64,000 bases of DNA from a virus. How positions within the stretch are numbered: the first letter of the stretch is position 1; every line of letters starts with the position of its first letter. Positions 56,871 to 64,000 of the stretch are shown here, in pieces. The stretch spans positions 1-64,000 of the IMG/VR virus record IMGVR_UViG_3300027867_000005; one strand, given 5' to 3'. The translations under genes and the position numbers were made by a program. Below the pieces are notes generated by a model. The model was not told the DNA's origin. It ran no database searches and saw only the letters and a list, made by a program, of their open reading frames with translations.

Positions 56871-58874
56871 TTGATCTGCTCATTCAGTTTTCGATCGCTG
56901 CTGGCAGCGGCCGCCGTTCTCCTAGCGGCGGCCGTTTTCGGTTGTGCCGATGCCGATGCGCAAGGTGCCGTACAGGCGTACCAGCCGCAGGTCTACGGCC
57001 ACGGCGCGATGTTCGGGCCGCAGAGCAACTACATCATGGATGCCGGCGGTCCGACGCAGAACGGGTTGCCGCCGACGAACCTGACAAACCCCGGCACGTC
57101 GCCGCTGGGTTACCAGTGGGTCAATTCCGGTCTCGGCACTTGCGGGTTCAGCGCCTATGCCAACCAGACGGCATGGTCGTCTTTCTGCATGGGATTTGAC
57201 GGCTCGGGCAACGCTTTGCTGTCGATCAGCGGCGTCAACCAGACTCCCAGCGCCTATGTGAACCTGAACGGGGTGCGCTATCCGCTGGTCGCGGGCGGCG
57301 GCAACATGGTCGGGCCGTCGCTCAGCGTTGCGGACGATCTGCCGTCATTCACTGACACGACGGGGAAGCTCATCAAGGATAGCGGCTTTCCCTCGGCTGG
57401 TGTTCCGGCAGGGACGATGCTGGCGTTTCCGCCCGCCAATTGGTCGCCGGCCGCACCGAGTGCATGCTGGACATGGGTATCGCCGCCTGGTGTGCCGTCA
57501 GTCAATTGCGCGTCAACGGTAAGCGCGGGCCTTGCGGAAGCGATGGCGATCCGCGCGCAATATGGCCTCTCGATGCGGATTTACGGACCGGGCGAGAATC
57601 TGTTGGGCGGCGGGGGAGGCAGCAGCACCTACCCCTATATGAGTTCGACGGTCGCTATCAACACCGGCCAGATGGCGCAGCAATCCATCATTGCGCAGGG
57701 CGTGAACCTGACGATCGCCGGGGTGACGGGTTGCGCCTTCACCATCAACACGATGAATGACGGATCGAATTTCTATTGGGGCGGTCTCATCGTCGACGGC
57801 AACAATGCCCCGACATCATCGAGCCACGCCGTCTGCATTCAGCCGACGAGCAACGCACCGGTGGAAGGTTTCCCGATCGTCGTTGCGGTGCCGATCTACA
57901 TCGGCGGCATCGCCTTTGGCACCGGTGGCGCGCCATCCGTCGCTGCGGGCGATGACCTCTTTATCGACCCGTCGACCGCCAGCGTGCAGCGCGCCGACAT
58001 CACGGTTGGTGAGATCAACTGCAATGGTCCAGGGGCCGGAGCGGTGTCAAATGCCGGCATTCGGATAGGCCCATCGACGCTGAACACGGCTATGTTCAGC
58101 ACGCATGTGCGTGTGTTTGATCTGCATAATTGCGTGAACGGCGTTATCGATGGGGGAACGGTCGTCAATCCTGGCCCATTCGCCAATGATTTTCGGCTCG
58201 ATAACGTCAGCCTGTCAGCAGACGTTTCCGGGAACAAAGGCATCGCCTTTGACGAGTTCGGCTATAACAACGACATAACCATGCCGACCGTCAACACGTT
58301 CGAGGGTCCCTACAACACCGCGATCAAATTCGAGACCGGATCAGGGGCGTCGGCGCGCGCGGGCGCGATTGGCGATCGTGTTCACATCGAAGCGGAAGGC
58401 TATTCAGTCGGGATAGGTTGGATCGATGTCACCGCCGGAGCTGCCGGTCATGACATGGAGTTCAACGGCAACCATGTGCTGGGCCGGCTTCTTGTGGCTT
58501 GGACACCAGCGCTTAATTTCAGCTCGGCGTCGACGGGGATCACCTATTCGCTGCAGAGCGGCGCGATCCTGCAGAACGGCAAGGAGATCACGGCGGATTT
58601 CAATCTGACGCTCACGTCAAAGGGTAGCGCGAGCGGCGTCGCGACGATTGCCGGCCTTCCTATCGAGCCGCAAGGCACATATCCCGGCGTCTGTAGCATC
58701 AATGACTATAGCAATATGGCCTCACTAACGGGACAGCCATTTGGTTCCATTCCAACAGGAACAACTTCTATCGCACTTTACCTTCCTGGGTCAGCCGGCC
58801 AATTTAACATCGCTGACACCAATTTTACCAATACGACGCTGATCACCGGCACCTGTCACTATCTGACCAATTGA
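56871..58874 (+). CDS. Exported tail-spike-like protein, 667 residues
   Basis: TTG 56871 follows GGAGGGAAGG and starts ICSFSFRSLLAAAAVLLAAA, a signal peptide with a likely cut at ADA before QGAVQ (a weak FGC lipobox is also present). The mature part is Gly/Asn/Thr-rich beta structure (PQVYGHGAMFGPQSNYIMDA, GNSWN-type repeats; NTGQMAQQSIIAQGVNLTIA) that may be a parallel beta-helix. A tail spike with polysaccharide-binding or -cleaving activity is plausible; catalytic residues were not identified. Confidence 0.6.
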   Translation: MICSFSFRSLLAAAAVLLAAAVFGCADADAQGAVQAYQPQVYGHGAMFGPQSNYIMDAGGPTQNGLPPTNLTNPGTSPLGYQWVNSGLGTCGFSAYANQTAWSSFCMGFDGSGNALLSISGVNQTPSAYVNLNGVRYPLVAGGGNMVGPSLSVADDLPSFTDTTGKLIKDSGFPSAGVPAGTMLAFPPANWSPAAPSACWTWVSPPGVPSVNCASTVSAGLAEAMAIRAQYGLSMRIYGPGENLLGGGGGSSTYPYMSSTVAINTGQMAQQSIIAQGVNLTIAGVTGCAFTINTMNDGSNFYWGGLIVDGNNAPTSSSHAVCIQPTSNAPVEGFPIVVAVPIYIGGIAFGTGGAPSVAAGDDLFIDPSTASVQRADITVGEINCNGPGAGAVSNAGIRIGPSTLNTAMFSTHVRVFDLHNCVNGVIDGGTVVNPGPFANDFRLDNVSLSADVSGNKGIAFDEFGYNNDITMPTVNTFEGPYNTAIKFETGSGASARAGAIGDRVHIEAEGYSVGIGWIDVTAGAAGHDMEFNGNHVLGRLLVAWTPALNFSSASTGITYSLQSGAILQNGKEITADFNLTLTSKGSASGVATIAGLPIEPQGTYPGVCSINDYSNMASLTGQPFGSIPTGTTSIALYLPGSAGQFNIADTNFTNTTLITGTCHYLTN

Positions 58875-58886
58875 GCGGTGCACGCC

Positions 58887-60713
58887 ATGTTCTCAAGCAT
58901 CAGATCATTGCTGGCTGCGGCGGCGCTGCTTGTGCTGTCGGCACCGGCGCATGCCCAAGTGCCGCCGTCGCCGCCATTCCTCAATCCGCCAATCACTGCC
59001 GGCGACTGTCTCAAGGCCGGGTCGTCGTTCGGGGCGATCAGCGATGCGGGATTTTCCTGCACGGGGAGCGGGGTTCTCCCGACACTGGCCGCGAACAGCA
59101 TCCTCGAAACGAACGGCACACCAACGGCGTCGTGGCAGACAAAGCTTTTCGGCTGGACGCCACAACTCGGCATCGCTGACAATTCGACGACGACAGTCGG
59201 CGGGACGAATACGGGCTTTGCCGTTGGCGATCAACTGACGCTGAATGACGGCTGCGCGACGCACGGGGTCATCATCGTCAGCATTGTGTCAGGCGGCGCC
59301 ATCCAGGCTAACGGCTGGGTCATCTCGAACAAGGGCGTGTGCGCACAAGCACCGGCCAACCCGGCCGCAGTCGGCATCCTGTCATCGACCGGTGGAAGCA
59401 CCAATGCGACATTCAATTTGACCTATGTGCCGGTCAACATGGGCAGCCTATCCATAGCCGGATCGTCTTCGATCAACAACGGCAATCTCCTGATTTCACC
59501 GACCGTCTTCAAGTCAATCGGTACCGAGACGACGATCATAGCTGGGGGCTTTACTGGCCAGTACTGGTCGCAGGGGAATTTCAATACCTTCCTCGGCCTT
59601 GGCGTGGCGCAGAGCGGTGCGAACTGCGCCGGCAGCGTTACGGCCGTCGTGTTCGACACCGACACGCTCGGCGGCACCGATGCGGCGCGCAACTCCTGCG
59701 GCATGGAGCGGGTCACGCTTTGGGGTTCCGGCGCGATGAAGAACTATACCGGCGTCGAGACCACGCCGGGCAGTCACATGGCGTTCGGCACGGTTGCGGT
59801 CGGGGCCAATGCGCTTTTGAACTGGAACGGCACGACATTCCCGTGGAATACAGCGGTTGGCGACAGCGCGTGCCAAGGCGCGAGCGGCGCCACCTTCACC
59901 AATGCTTCGTGCTTTGGCTCGAACACCGGCAAGAACCTGACGAGCGCGAGCAATGTGCTCATCCTGGCCGGCGGCGGCAACGGGCGGGACACATGCTCAT
60001 CGTGCAGCGGCGTCATCGATATACTGAGCGGATCGCAGGCCAGCACGCTCTCGGCGACCGCGACCAACACCATCAACTTCGACAACTCGCTGCGGATCAC
60101 CGGCACTAACACGCCGAGCACATCGGTAACGACGGCCGAAGGCAGCCTGACCGTTGCCGGCGGCGCGCTCACGGCGACGAACGGCAGTTCGACGGTACCC
60201 GCGATTACGTTCGCCGCCGGTGACAGCACCGGGCTGTCAGAGACCTCGGCCGGGACGGTGGCACTCTTGGCCAGTGGGGTCACCAATGCCAGCTTTACCA
60301 GCACGACCACGGCATTGACTATGACCGCGACCAGCGCCGCGCAGGCCGGAACGCTCTGCGGATCGACCTCGACGGGCGGCACGATCACGATCGATACTAC
60401 TCTCGGCTGTCTTTCGTCAGATGAGCGCTTGAAGCAGATCGGCACCCCGCTCGCCGATCCTACGGAGACGCTCATGCGTCTGGAGCCGATTGTGTACCGG
60501 TGGCGTCCCGACGCCCCGCGGGCGAAGGATGATCCCGGCGACCATATCGGACTTGGTGCCTTTGCGACGGCTTATGCCGATGAAAGGCTGATTGCCCGCG
60601 GCGCCGATGGGCAGCCGAGGGCATGGCGCCAGGATGCGATGATCGCGCTGCTGGTCGCCGTGGTGCAGCGGCAACAGAGCGAGATCGAGGCGCTCCAGAA
60701 AGCGCGGCAATAA
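58887..60713 (+). CDS. Fibre/spike with C-terminal S74 intramolecular chaperone and signal peptide
   Basis: 608 residues from ATG 58887. Signal peptide FSSIRSLLAAAALLVLSAPA, cut at AHA before QVPPSPP. A beta-rich body includes MGSLSIAGSSSINNGNLLIS and NTINFDNSLRITGTNTP. The last 100 residues are the peptidase S74 domain: SSDERLKQIGTPLADPTETL (Ser/Lys dyad), LEPIVYRWRPDAP and a helical end QRQQSEIEALQKA. S74 domains help trimer folding and cut themselves off, so this is a trimeric fibre or spike. Confidence 0.75.
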   Translation: MFSSIRSLLAAAALLVLSAPAHAQVPPSPPFLNPPITAGDCLKAGSSFGAISDAGFSCTGSGVLPTLAANSILETNGTPTASWQTKLFGWTPQLGIADNSTTTVGGTNTGFAVGDQLTLNDGCATHGVIIVSIVSGGAIQANGWVISNKGVCAQAPANPAAVGILSSTGGSTNATFNLTYVPVNMGSLSIAGSSSINNGNLLISPTVFKSIGTETTIIAGGFTGQYWSQGNFNTFLGLGVAQSGANCAGSVTAVVFDTDTLGGTDAARNSCGMERVTLWGSGAMKNYTGVETTPGSHMAFGTVAVGANALLNWNGTTFPWNTAVGDSACQGASGATFTNASCFGSNTGKNLTSASNVLILAGGGNGRDTCSSCSGVIDILSGSQASTLSATATNTINFDNSLRITGTNTPSTSVTTAEGSLTVAGGALTATNGSSTVPAITFAAGDSTGLSETSAGTVALLASGVTNASFTSTTTALTMTATSAAQAGTLCGSTSTGGTITIDTTLGCLSSDERLKQIGTPLADPTETLMRLEPIVYRWRPDAPRAKDDPGDHIGLGAFATAYADERLIARGADGQPRAWRQDAMIALLVAVVQRQQSEIEALQKARQ

Positions 60714-60745
60714 TCGCCGCCGCAACCAAAGACAGGATTTAGCCC

Positions 60746-61348
60746 ATGCCAACGCAAGCCGGGATCGTCAACGAAGCATTGGCGATGATCGATAGCCAAG
60801 CGACCATCACCGCCCTCAACGATGGCAGTGTCGAGGCAAATGCCGCGACGCAAATTTATACCCCGACGCTGCAAATGCTGCTCCGCCAACTCGATCCGGA
60901 CTTCGCCCGCACGACGAATGCTCTGGTCGCCGCTGCCGCATCGTCGCCGTTGCCCCCCTTCCAGTATGAGTATGCCTATCCGGCCGATTGCCTGCGGGCA
61001 CGGCAGGTAGCGCCCCCTCCCACCGGGACGGGATCATTGGCCGATCCTTTCGACCCGAGGCCCATCCCCAGCGAGATCGCCTACGATCCGAACGGCGGCG
61101 GCGTCAGCACGCCCGAAAAGGTGATCCTGACCAACCAGCAGAATGCGTGGCTCAGCTACACCACGAGCAACGTCACCGAGGCGATGTTTGACGCCGCGTT
61201 TGTCGAAGCCTTTGCGCGCCGTATCGCCAGTCCGCTCGCGATGGCTATCGCCGGCCGCCCGGATTTCGCACGCGAGTTACTCGAAGAAGCCGAGCGTTAT
61301 GCTGCCCTAGCCGAGTTGGTTGATGAAAGAGCGGATGGTAGTGCGTGA
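60746..61348 (+). CDS. Tail tubular / connector paralog 1
   Basis: 200 residues. Pattern QAGIVNEALAMIDSQATITA, LQMLLRQLDPDFARTTNALV, EYAYPADCLRARQV and KVILTNQQNAWLSYTT is shared with the three following genes. It resembles head-tail connector and tail tubular protein A families (gp11-like). This copy lacks the W in the usual HW/DWxFA. Product likely forms a ring at the portal. Confidence 0.7.
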   Translation: MPTQAGIVNEALAMIDSQATITALNDGSVEANAATQIYTPTLQMLLRQLDPDFARTTNALVAAAASSPLPPFQYEYAYPADCLRARQVAPPPTGTGSLADPFDPRPIPSEIAYDPNGGGVSTPEKVILTNQQNAWLSYTTSNVTEAMFDAAFVEAFARRIASPLAMAIAGRPDFARELLEEAERYAALAELVDERADGSA

Positions 61349-61537
61349 ATTTGCTGAGGGTCGGTCGCTACTCCGACGCGGGTGATCTTTTGGCGCCACC
61401 CTGGCACTGCCGGCGAAAAGGAGCTAACTCCCGAAACCCTCCGGACAAGCTATCTTCCCGAGGTCGCTAGCCCTCGCATCGCTTTCTGTTGCGCGTCTGC
61501 ATTCCGCGCTGCCTCAGCAAAATCAGGATAAGCTACA
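61349..61537. repeat. Leader with repeat partner at 55280
   Basis: A 189-base gap. TTTGCTGAGGGTCGGTCGCT, then ACTCCGACG matches the start of the leader at 55282, and CCCTCGCATCGCTTTCTG recurs near its end. An in-frame GTG at 61345 could give a 41-residue peptide (MNLLRVGRYSDAGDLLAPPW) across the repeat, but the function is unknown. Confidence 0.45.
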
Positions 61538-62164
61538 ATGGCCCAGAGTGTCGAGGACATTTGCAACCAAGCGCTCCGTGCGGCCGGTAGCCGCAAACGT
61601 ATTGGTTCTATTTACGACGGTTCTCCGGAAGCGCGCGCGTGCCTTGATTTCTACGGGCAAGTGCGAGACGAGGTGCTGCAGGAGCAGGATTGGCCTTTCG
61701 CAATGCGCGAGGCTGCGCTGACATCGGCATCCCCTGCGCCACCGTGGCCATGGATCGCCGAATACATCTACCCATCGGACGCCTTGCGCATTCACTACGT
61801 ACAGCCCTCGCAATCCCAAGTGCCAGATCCTTTCGACCCACAGGCGGTGCAATTCCAGGACTTCAACGATCCGCGCATACCGGGGCTGGCGCTGCTGTGC
61901 AGCCTGCCGGCAACACCGTCGCCGCCGATCGCCATCTATGTCGGGCGCGTGACCAACCCCTCGCAATGGCTGCCTGAGTTCACCAACACCTTCATCGCGA
62001 GGCTGGGAGCCAAGATCGCTCTGTCGCTCTCGCAAAACATCGATGTCAGCAAGCAGGCATGGGCGATCTCGGACATCACCGAACAGAACGCCGCGTCAGT
62101 CAATGACACGACGCCGCCGCGGCTGCCGATGACGACGGGCATGGAAAACCAGCGGAGCCGCTGA
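61538..62164 (+). CDS. Tail tubular / connector paralog 2
   Basis: 208 residues. VEDICNQALRAAGSRKRIGS, IYDGSPEARACLDFYGQVRD, VLQEQDWPFAMREAAL and YIYPSDALRIHYVQP. The DWPFA motif and YG-x-x-RDEVL are the hallmark of gp11-like head-to-tail adaptors. One base overlaps the next start. Later part NPSQWLPEFTNTFIARLGAK. Confidence 0.75.
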   Translation: MAQSVEDICNQALRAAGSRKRIGSIYDGSPEARACLDFYGQVRDEVLQEQDWPFAMREAALTSASPAPPWPWIAEYIYPSDALRIHYVQPSQSQVPDPFDPQAVQFQDFNDPRIPGLALLCSLPATPSPPIAIYVGRVTNPSQWLPEFTNTFIARLGAKIALSLSQNIDVSKQAWAISDITEQNAASVNDTTPPRLPMTTGMENQRSR

Positions 62165-62829
62165 TGGCGACGACAGTCGAGCAGATCGTCAACCAAGCGC
62201 TCTACGCGATCGGCTATCCCCGGCGCATCGGTAATATCTATGAGGGCACCGCAGCGGCGCGGGCAGCGCTCGAAGTCTACGGCCAGACGCGCGACGAGGT
62301 GCTGTCGGCGCAAGACTGGCCATTTGCTCGGGCTGGCGGCGCACTCCCGCTGACGTTGCTGAAAGGGCCGCCGCCACCCGGAGGCTACAGCCCGTTGCAG
62401 CCGTGGTCGCCGATCTATCCGGCTGCCGGTTTCCTCTATGAATACGCCTATCCTGCAGACTGCCTCGAACTGCGCGCTGTGATTGCGCCGCCGCTGGCTC
62501 TCCCGAACCTTGACCCGAAGGCCGTATCGTGGCGGCTCGACAACGATGCAACGCCCGTCCTTTCCGGGCCATATACGCAATTCCCGGCCGCGCCTCCTAC
62601 GGTCTCAGGGCCGCCGCAGAAAGTCATTCTCACCAACCAGGGGAGCGCCCTCGCCGTCTATCGGCGCCGGATCACCAATCCGTCGCTGTGGACCGATCAG
62701 CTTTTTGTCGCGATGTTCATCGCTGCACTGGCGAGCAAGCTGTCATTGGTGCTGACCGGACGCCCCGGCGATGACCAAGCCAAGATGGCCGCAGCGACGG
62801 GCGCACTGGCTGATCTCACGAAGGGCTGA
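62164..62829 (+). CDS. Tail tubular / connector paralog 3
   Basis: 221 residues. VEQIVNQALYAIGYPRRIGN, IYEGTAAARAALEVYGQTRD, VLSAQDWPFARAGGALP, YEYAYPADCLELRAV and KVILTNQGSALAVYRRRITN. Closest to paralog 2 in its first 60 residues. Starts on the last base of the previous gene and is followed 2 bases later by paralog 4. Confidence 0.75.
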   Translation: MATTVEQIVNQALYAIGYPRRIGNIYEGTAAARAALEVYGQTRDEVLSAQDWPFARAGGALPLTLLKGPPPPGGYSPLQPWSPIYPAAGFLYEYAYPADCLELRAVIAPPLALPNLDPKAVSWRLDNDATPVLSGPYTQFPAAPPTVSGPPQKVILTNQGSALAVYRRRITNPSLWTDQLFVAMFIAALASKLSLVLTGRPGDDQAKMAAATGALADLTKG

Positions 62830-62831
62830 CG

Positions 62832-63776
62832 ATGGCCTTTTACACGCCTGCTGACATTGTGAACAGGTCCTTGAACGCTCTCGGGGTGCCGTTCGCGATC
62901 GGGAGCCTTGAAGACGGCACCGATATCAGCGAGACGGCGCGGCGTGCGTATGGGCCGATGCTGCGCCAGCTTTTGCGCGCAGCTCACTGGAACTTCGCGC
63001 GAGCGGTCGCCAAGCTGGAACTGCTAGGCGACGCCAGCGGCAACTCGCAGGCTCCCCAGGGCTATCCGACCGGGCAATCACCGCCGCCGGGACCGGGGGT
63101 GCCGATCTCCAATATCGTCGAACCGCCATGGGTCTATGCCTACGCATGGCCGGGCGACGGCGTTGCCGCCCGCTGGCTGCCGTGGCGGCTCGAGCCCGTT
63201 CCGAGCAACAACCCGCCGCTCTATACCGGGCAGCAGAACAGCAACCAGTTGCTCATCAACCAGCATCCGGCGCGGTTTCTCGTGTCGTCCAGCAACCAGT
63301 ATCCGACGATCGTCGACCCGGTAGATTGGGATCGGTTTCCCGATTTCGAGAGTACTGAAGGCGTCGGCCCGATCGGGCGCCGCATCATCCTCACTAACGT
63401 TCCGTTCGCTCACCTCGTCTACACCCGGCTCGTTCTCTCGATCGAGGAATGGGATCCGATGTTCGAGGAAACCATGGTTGCCTTCATGGCCCAGCGGCTT
63501 GCGCTGGTCGCATGCAAGGCGGCGAAGATGTCGGACGCGGAGGCGATCAAGCTGCGCAACGATCAGATCGGCATCGTCAAGGAGCAGCTGATGGAGGCGC
63601 GCACCCGCAACGCCAACGACGCCGGTTTCCCGCAGACGCCTGACCATATTGCGCCGTGGACGCGGGCACGGCGGTACGGCGGCTCACGGTGGGGCGCTGG
63701 CGGTCTCGGCATCGGGCCGGGAGTGCTCGGCTACGGGTGGGATACGCTCAGCATGGGTTCGGGAAACGTGTTCTAG
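62832..63776 (+). CDS. Tail tubular / connector paralog 4
   Basis: 314 residues, the longest of the four. Starts PADIVNRSLNALGVPFAIGS, has AHWNFARAVAKLELL and PWVYAYAWPGDGVAARWLP, RRIILTNVPFAHLVYTRLVL and a Gly-rich end (GGSRWGAGGLGIGPGVLG). Probably the main tail tubular protein A. Its stop overlaps a convergent - strand gene by 3 bases. The tail nozzle gene at 86 would follow on a closed genome. Confidence 0.75.
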   Translation: MAFYTPADIVNRSLNALGVPFAIGSLEDGTDISETARRAYGPMLRQLLRAAHWNFARAVAKLELLGDASGNSQAPQGYPTGQSPPPGPGVPISNIVEPPWVYAYAWPGDGVAARWLPWRLEPVPSNNPPLYTGQQNSNQLLINQHPARFLVSSSNQYPTIVDPVDWDRFPDFESTEGVGPIGRRIILTNVPFAHLVYTRLVLSIEEWDPMFEETMVAFMAQRLALVACKAAKMSDAEAIKLRNDQIGIVKEQLMEARTRNANDAGFPQTPDHIAPWTRARRYGGSRWGAGGLGIGPGVLGYGWDTLSMGSGNVF

Positions 63777-63937
63777 CGATCGTAAAGCCATTCCTGCGGA
63801 TAATACCACGGGGTTTGAGAAGTACGCGTCGCACCGCATGCACGGCACTCATCTAGCCAAATTGGCATCCACGGACAGATAACCGGTTTTACCTTCCAGT
63901 CATGGCCGCCGAAAATCCAGCAGATCAGCCGCCTCAT
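63773..63937 (-). CDS. Small Cys protein, 54 residues
   Basis: From ATG 63937, coupled to an upstream frame by ATGA. RRLICWIFGGHDWKVKPVIC, then WLDECRACGATRTSQTPWYY holds a Cys pair. It is similar in layout to short phage proteins with HDW and CRxCG motifs. Function unknown. Confidence 0.55.
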   Translation of the reverse strand: MRRLICWIFGGHDWKVKPVICPWMPIWLDECRACGATRTSQTPWYYPQEWLYDR

Positions 63938-64000
63938 TCCGTCTCTGCCTTCTGATCCGCCAGTGCGGCGTCGATCATCATCATCCACGCAGTCTTAGTG
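63934..64000 (-). CDS. 3' end of a - strand gene running off the window
   Basis: The open frame ends MMMIDAALADQKAETE and its stop overlaps the start of the 54-residue gene. It could start at one of three adjacent ATGs (63978-63984, giving about 16 residues) or continue past the window end. Confidence 0.35.
   Translation of the reverse strand, partial: TKTAWMMMIDAALADQKAETE

Noticed and set aside
1-64000. CRISPR array, rRNA, insertion sequence, integrase
   Set aside because: No spaced direct repeats of CRISPR type, no rRNA, no transposase or integrase motif was seen on either strand.

Overview
This window looks like almost the whole genome of a tailed phage with a short-tailed (podovirus) virion, infecting an alphaproteobacterium. 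The host inference rests on high GC (about 60 percent by eye) and a GcrA-family regulator, a family typical of alphaproteobacteria. The virion gene order resembles T7: terminase, portal, scaffold, capsid, tail tube/connector, tail nozzle, then gp13-, gp14- and gp15/16-like ejection proteins. There is no phage RNA polymerase or DNA polymerase in view, so only the virion plan is T7-like. No integrase, excisionase or attachment site was seen.

Layout. (1) 86-12382, + strand: tail nozzle and four ejection/internal virion proteins. (2) 12535-16387, +: lysis and accessory cassette with a membrane protein, an endolysin with a DUF1906-like domain, a holin candidate, two lipoproteins, a DHH phosphoesterase, a transglutaminase-like cysteine peptidase and a dual-specificity phosphatase. 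(3) 16392-22052, - strand: tightly overlapped early genes ending in a RecT-family annealing protein. (4) 22140-23598, +: a Cro/YdaS-like regulator, a hypothetical gene and a RusA resolvase. (5) 23602-35336, -: two tRNAs, a RepA-like helicase, a DNA methyltransferase overlapping a SNF2-type helicase, a primase, many small ORFans, and a DUF1376-like gene at the promoter-proximal end. (6) 35337-35759: control region with facing promoters, hairpins and a strong terminator. (7) 35760-63776, +: small regulators (GcrA-like, NusG-like), terminase, portal, capsid cluster, cement/staple-like proteins, four signal-peptide-bearing fibre/spike proteins and four connector paralogs. The + strand late genes at the right end would continue naturally into the tail nozzle gene at position 86, so the two window ends are probably close together on a circular or circularly permuted genome.

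Most striking features. The large terminase is interrupted exactly inside its Walker A motif by a 272-residue intein. The middle of that intein encodes an HNH endonuclease on the opposite strand. The same terminase is split again by a +1 frame change between its ATPase and nuclease domains. Two more homing-type endonucleases sit in the same packaging/head cluster, one of them a tandem duplication of an HNH-AP2 unit. The control region at 35.3-35.5 kb has the architecture of an antisense RNA that would cover the ribosome binding site of the first gene of the leftward operon. Three leftward genes share a 26-27 bp leader element. The scaffold and three small proteins share a YD-x-P/E-x-S-K tag.

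All calls come from reading the sequence and recalled family features. No database search was run.
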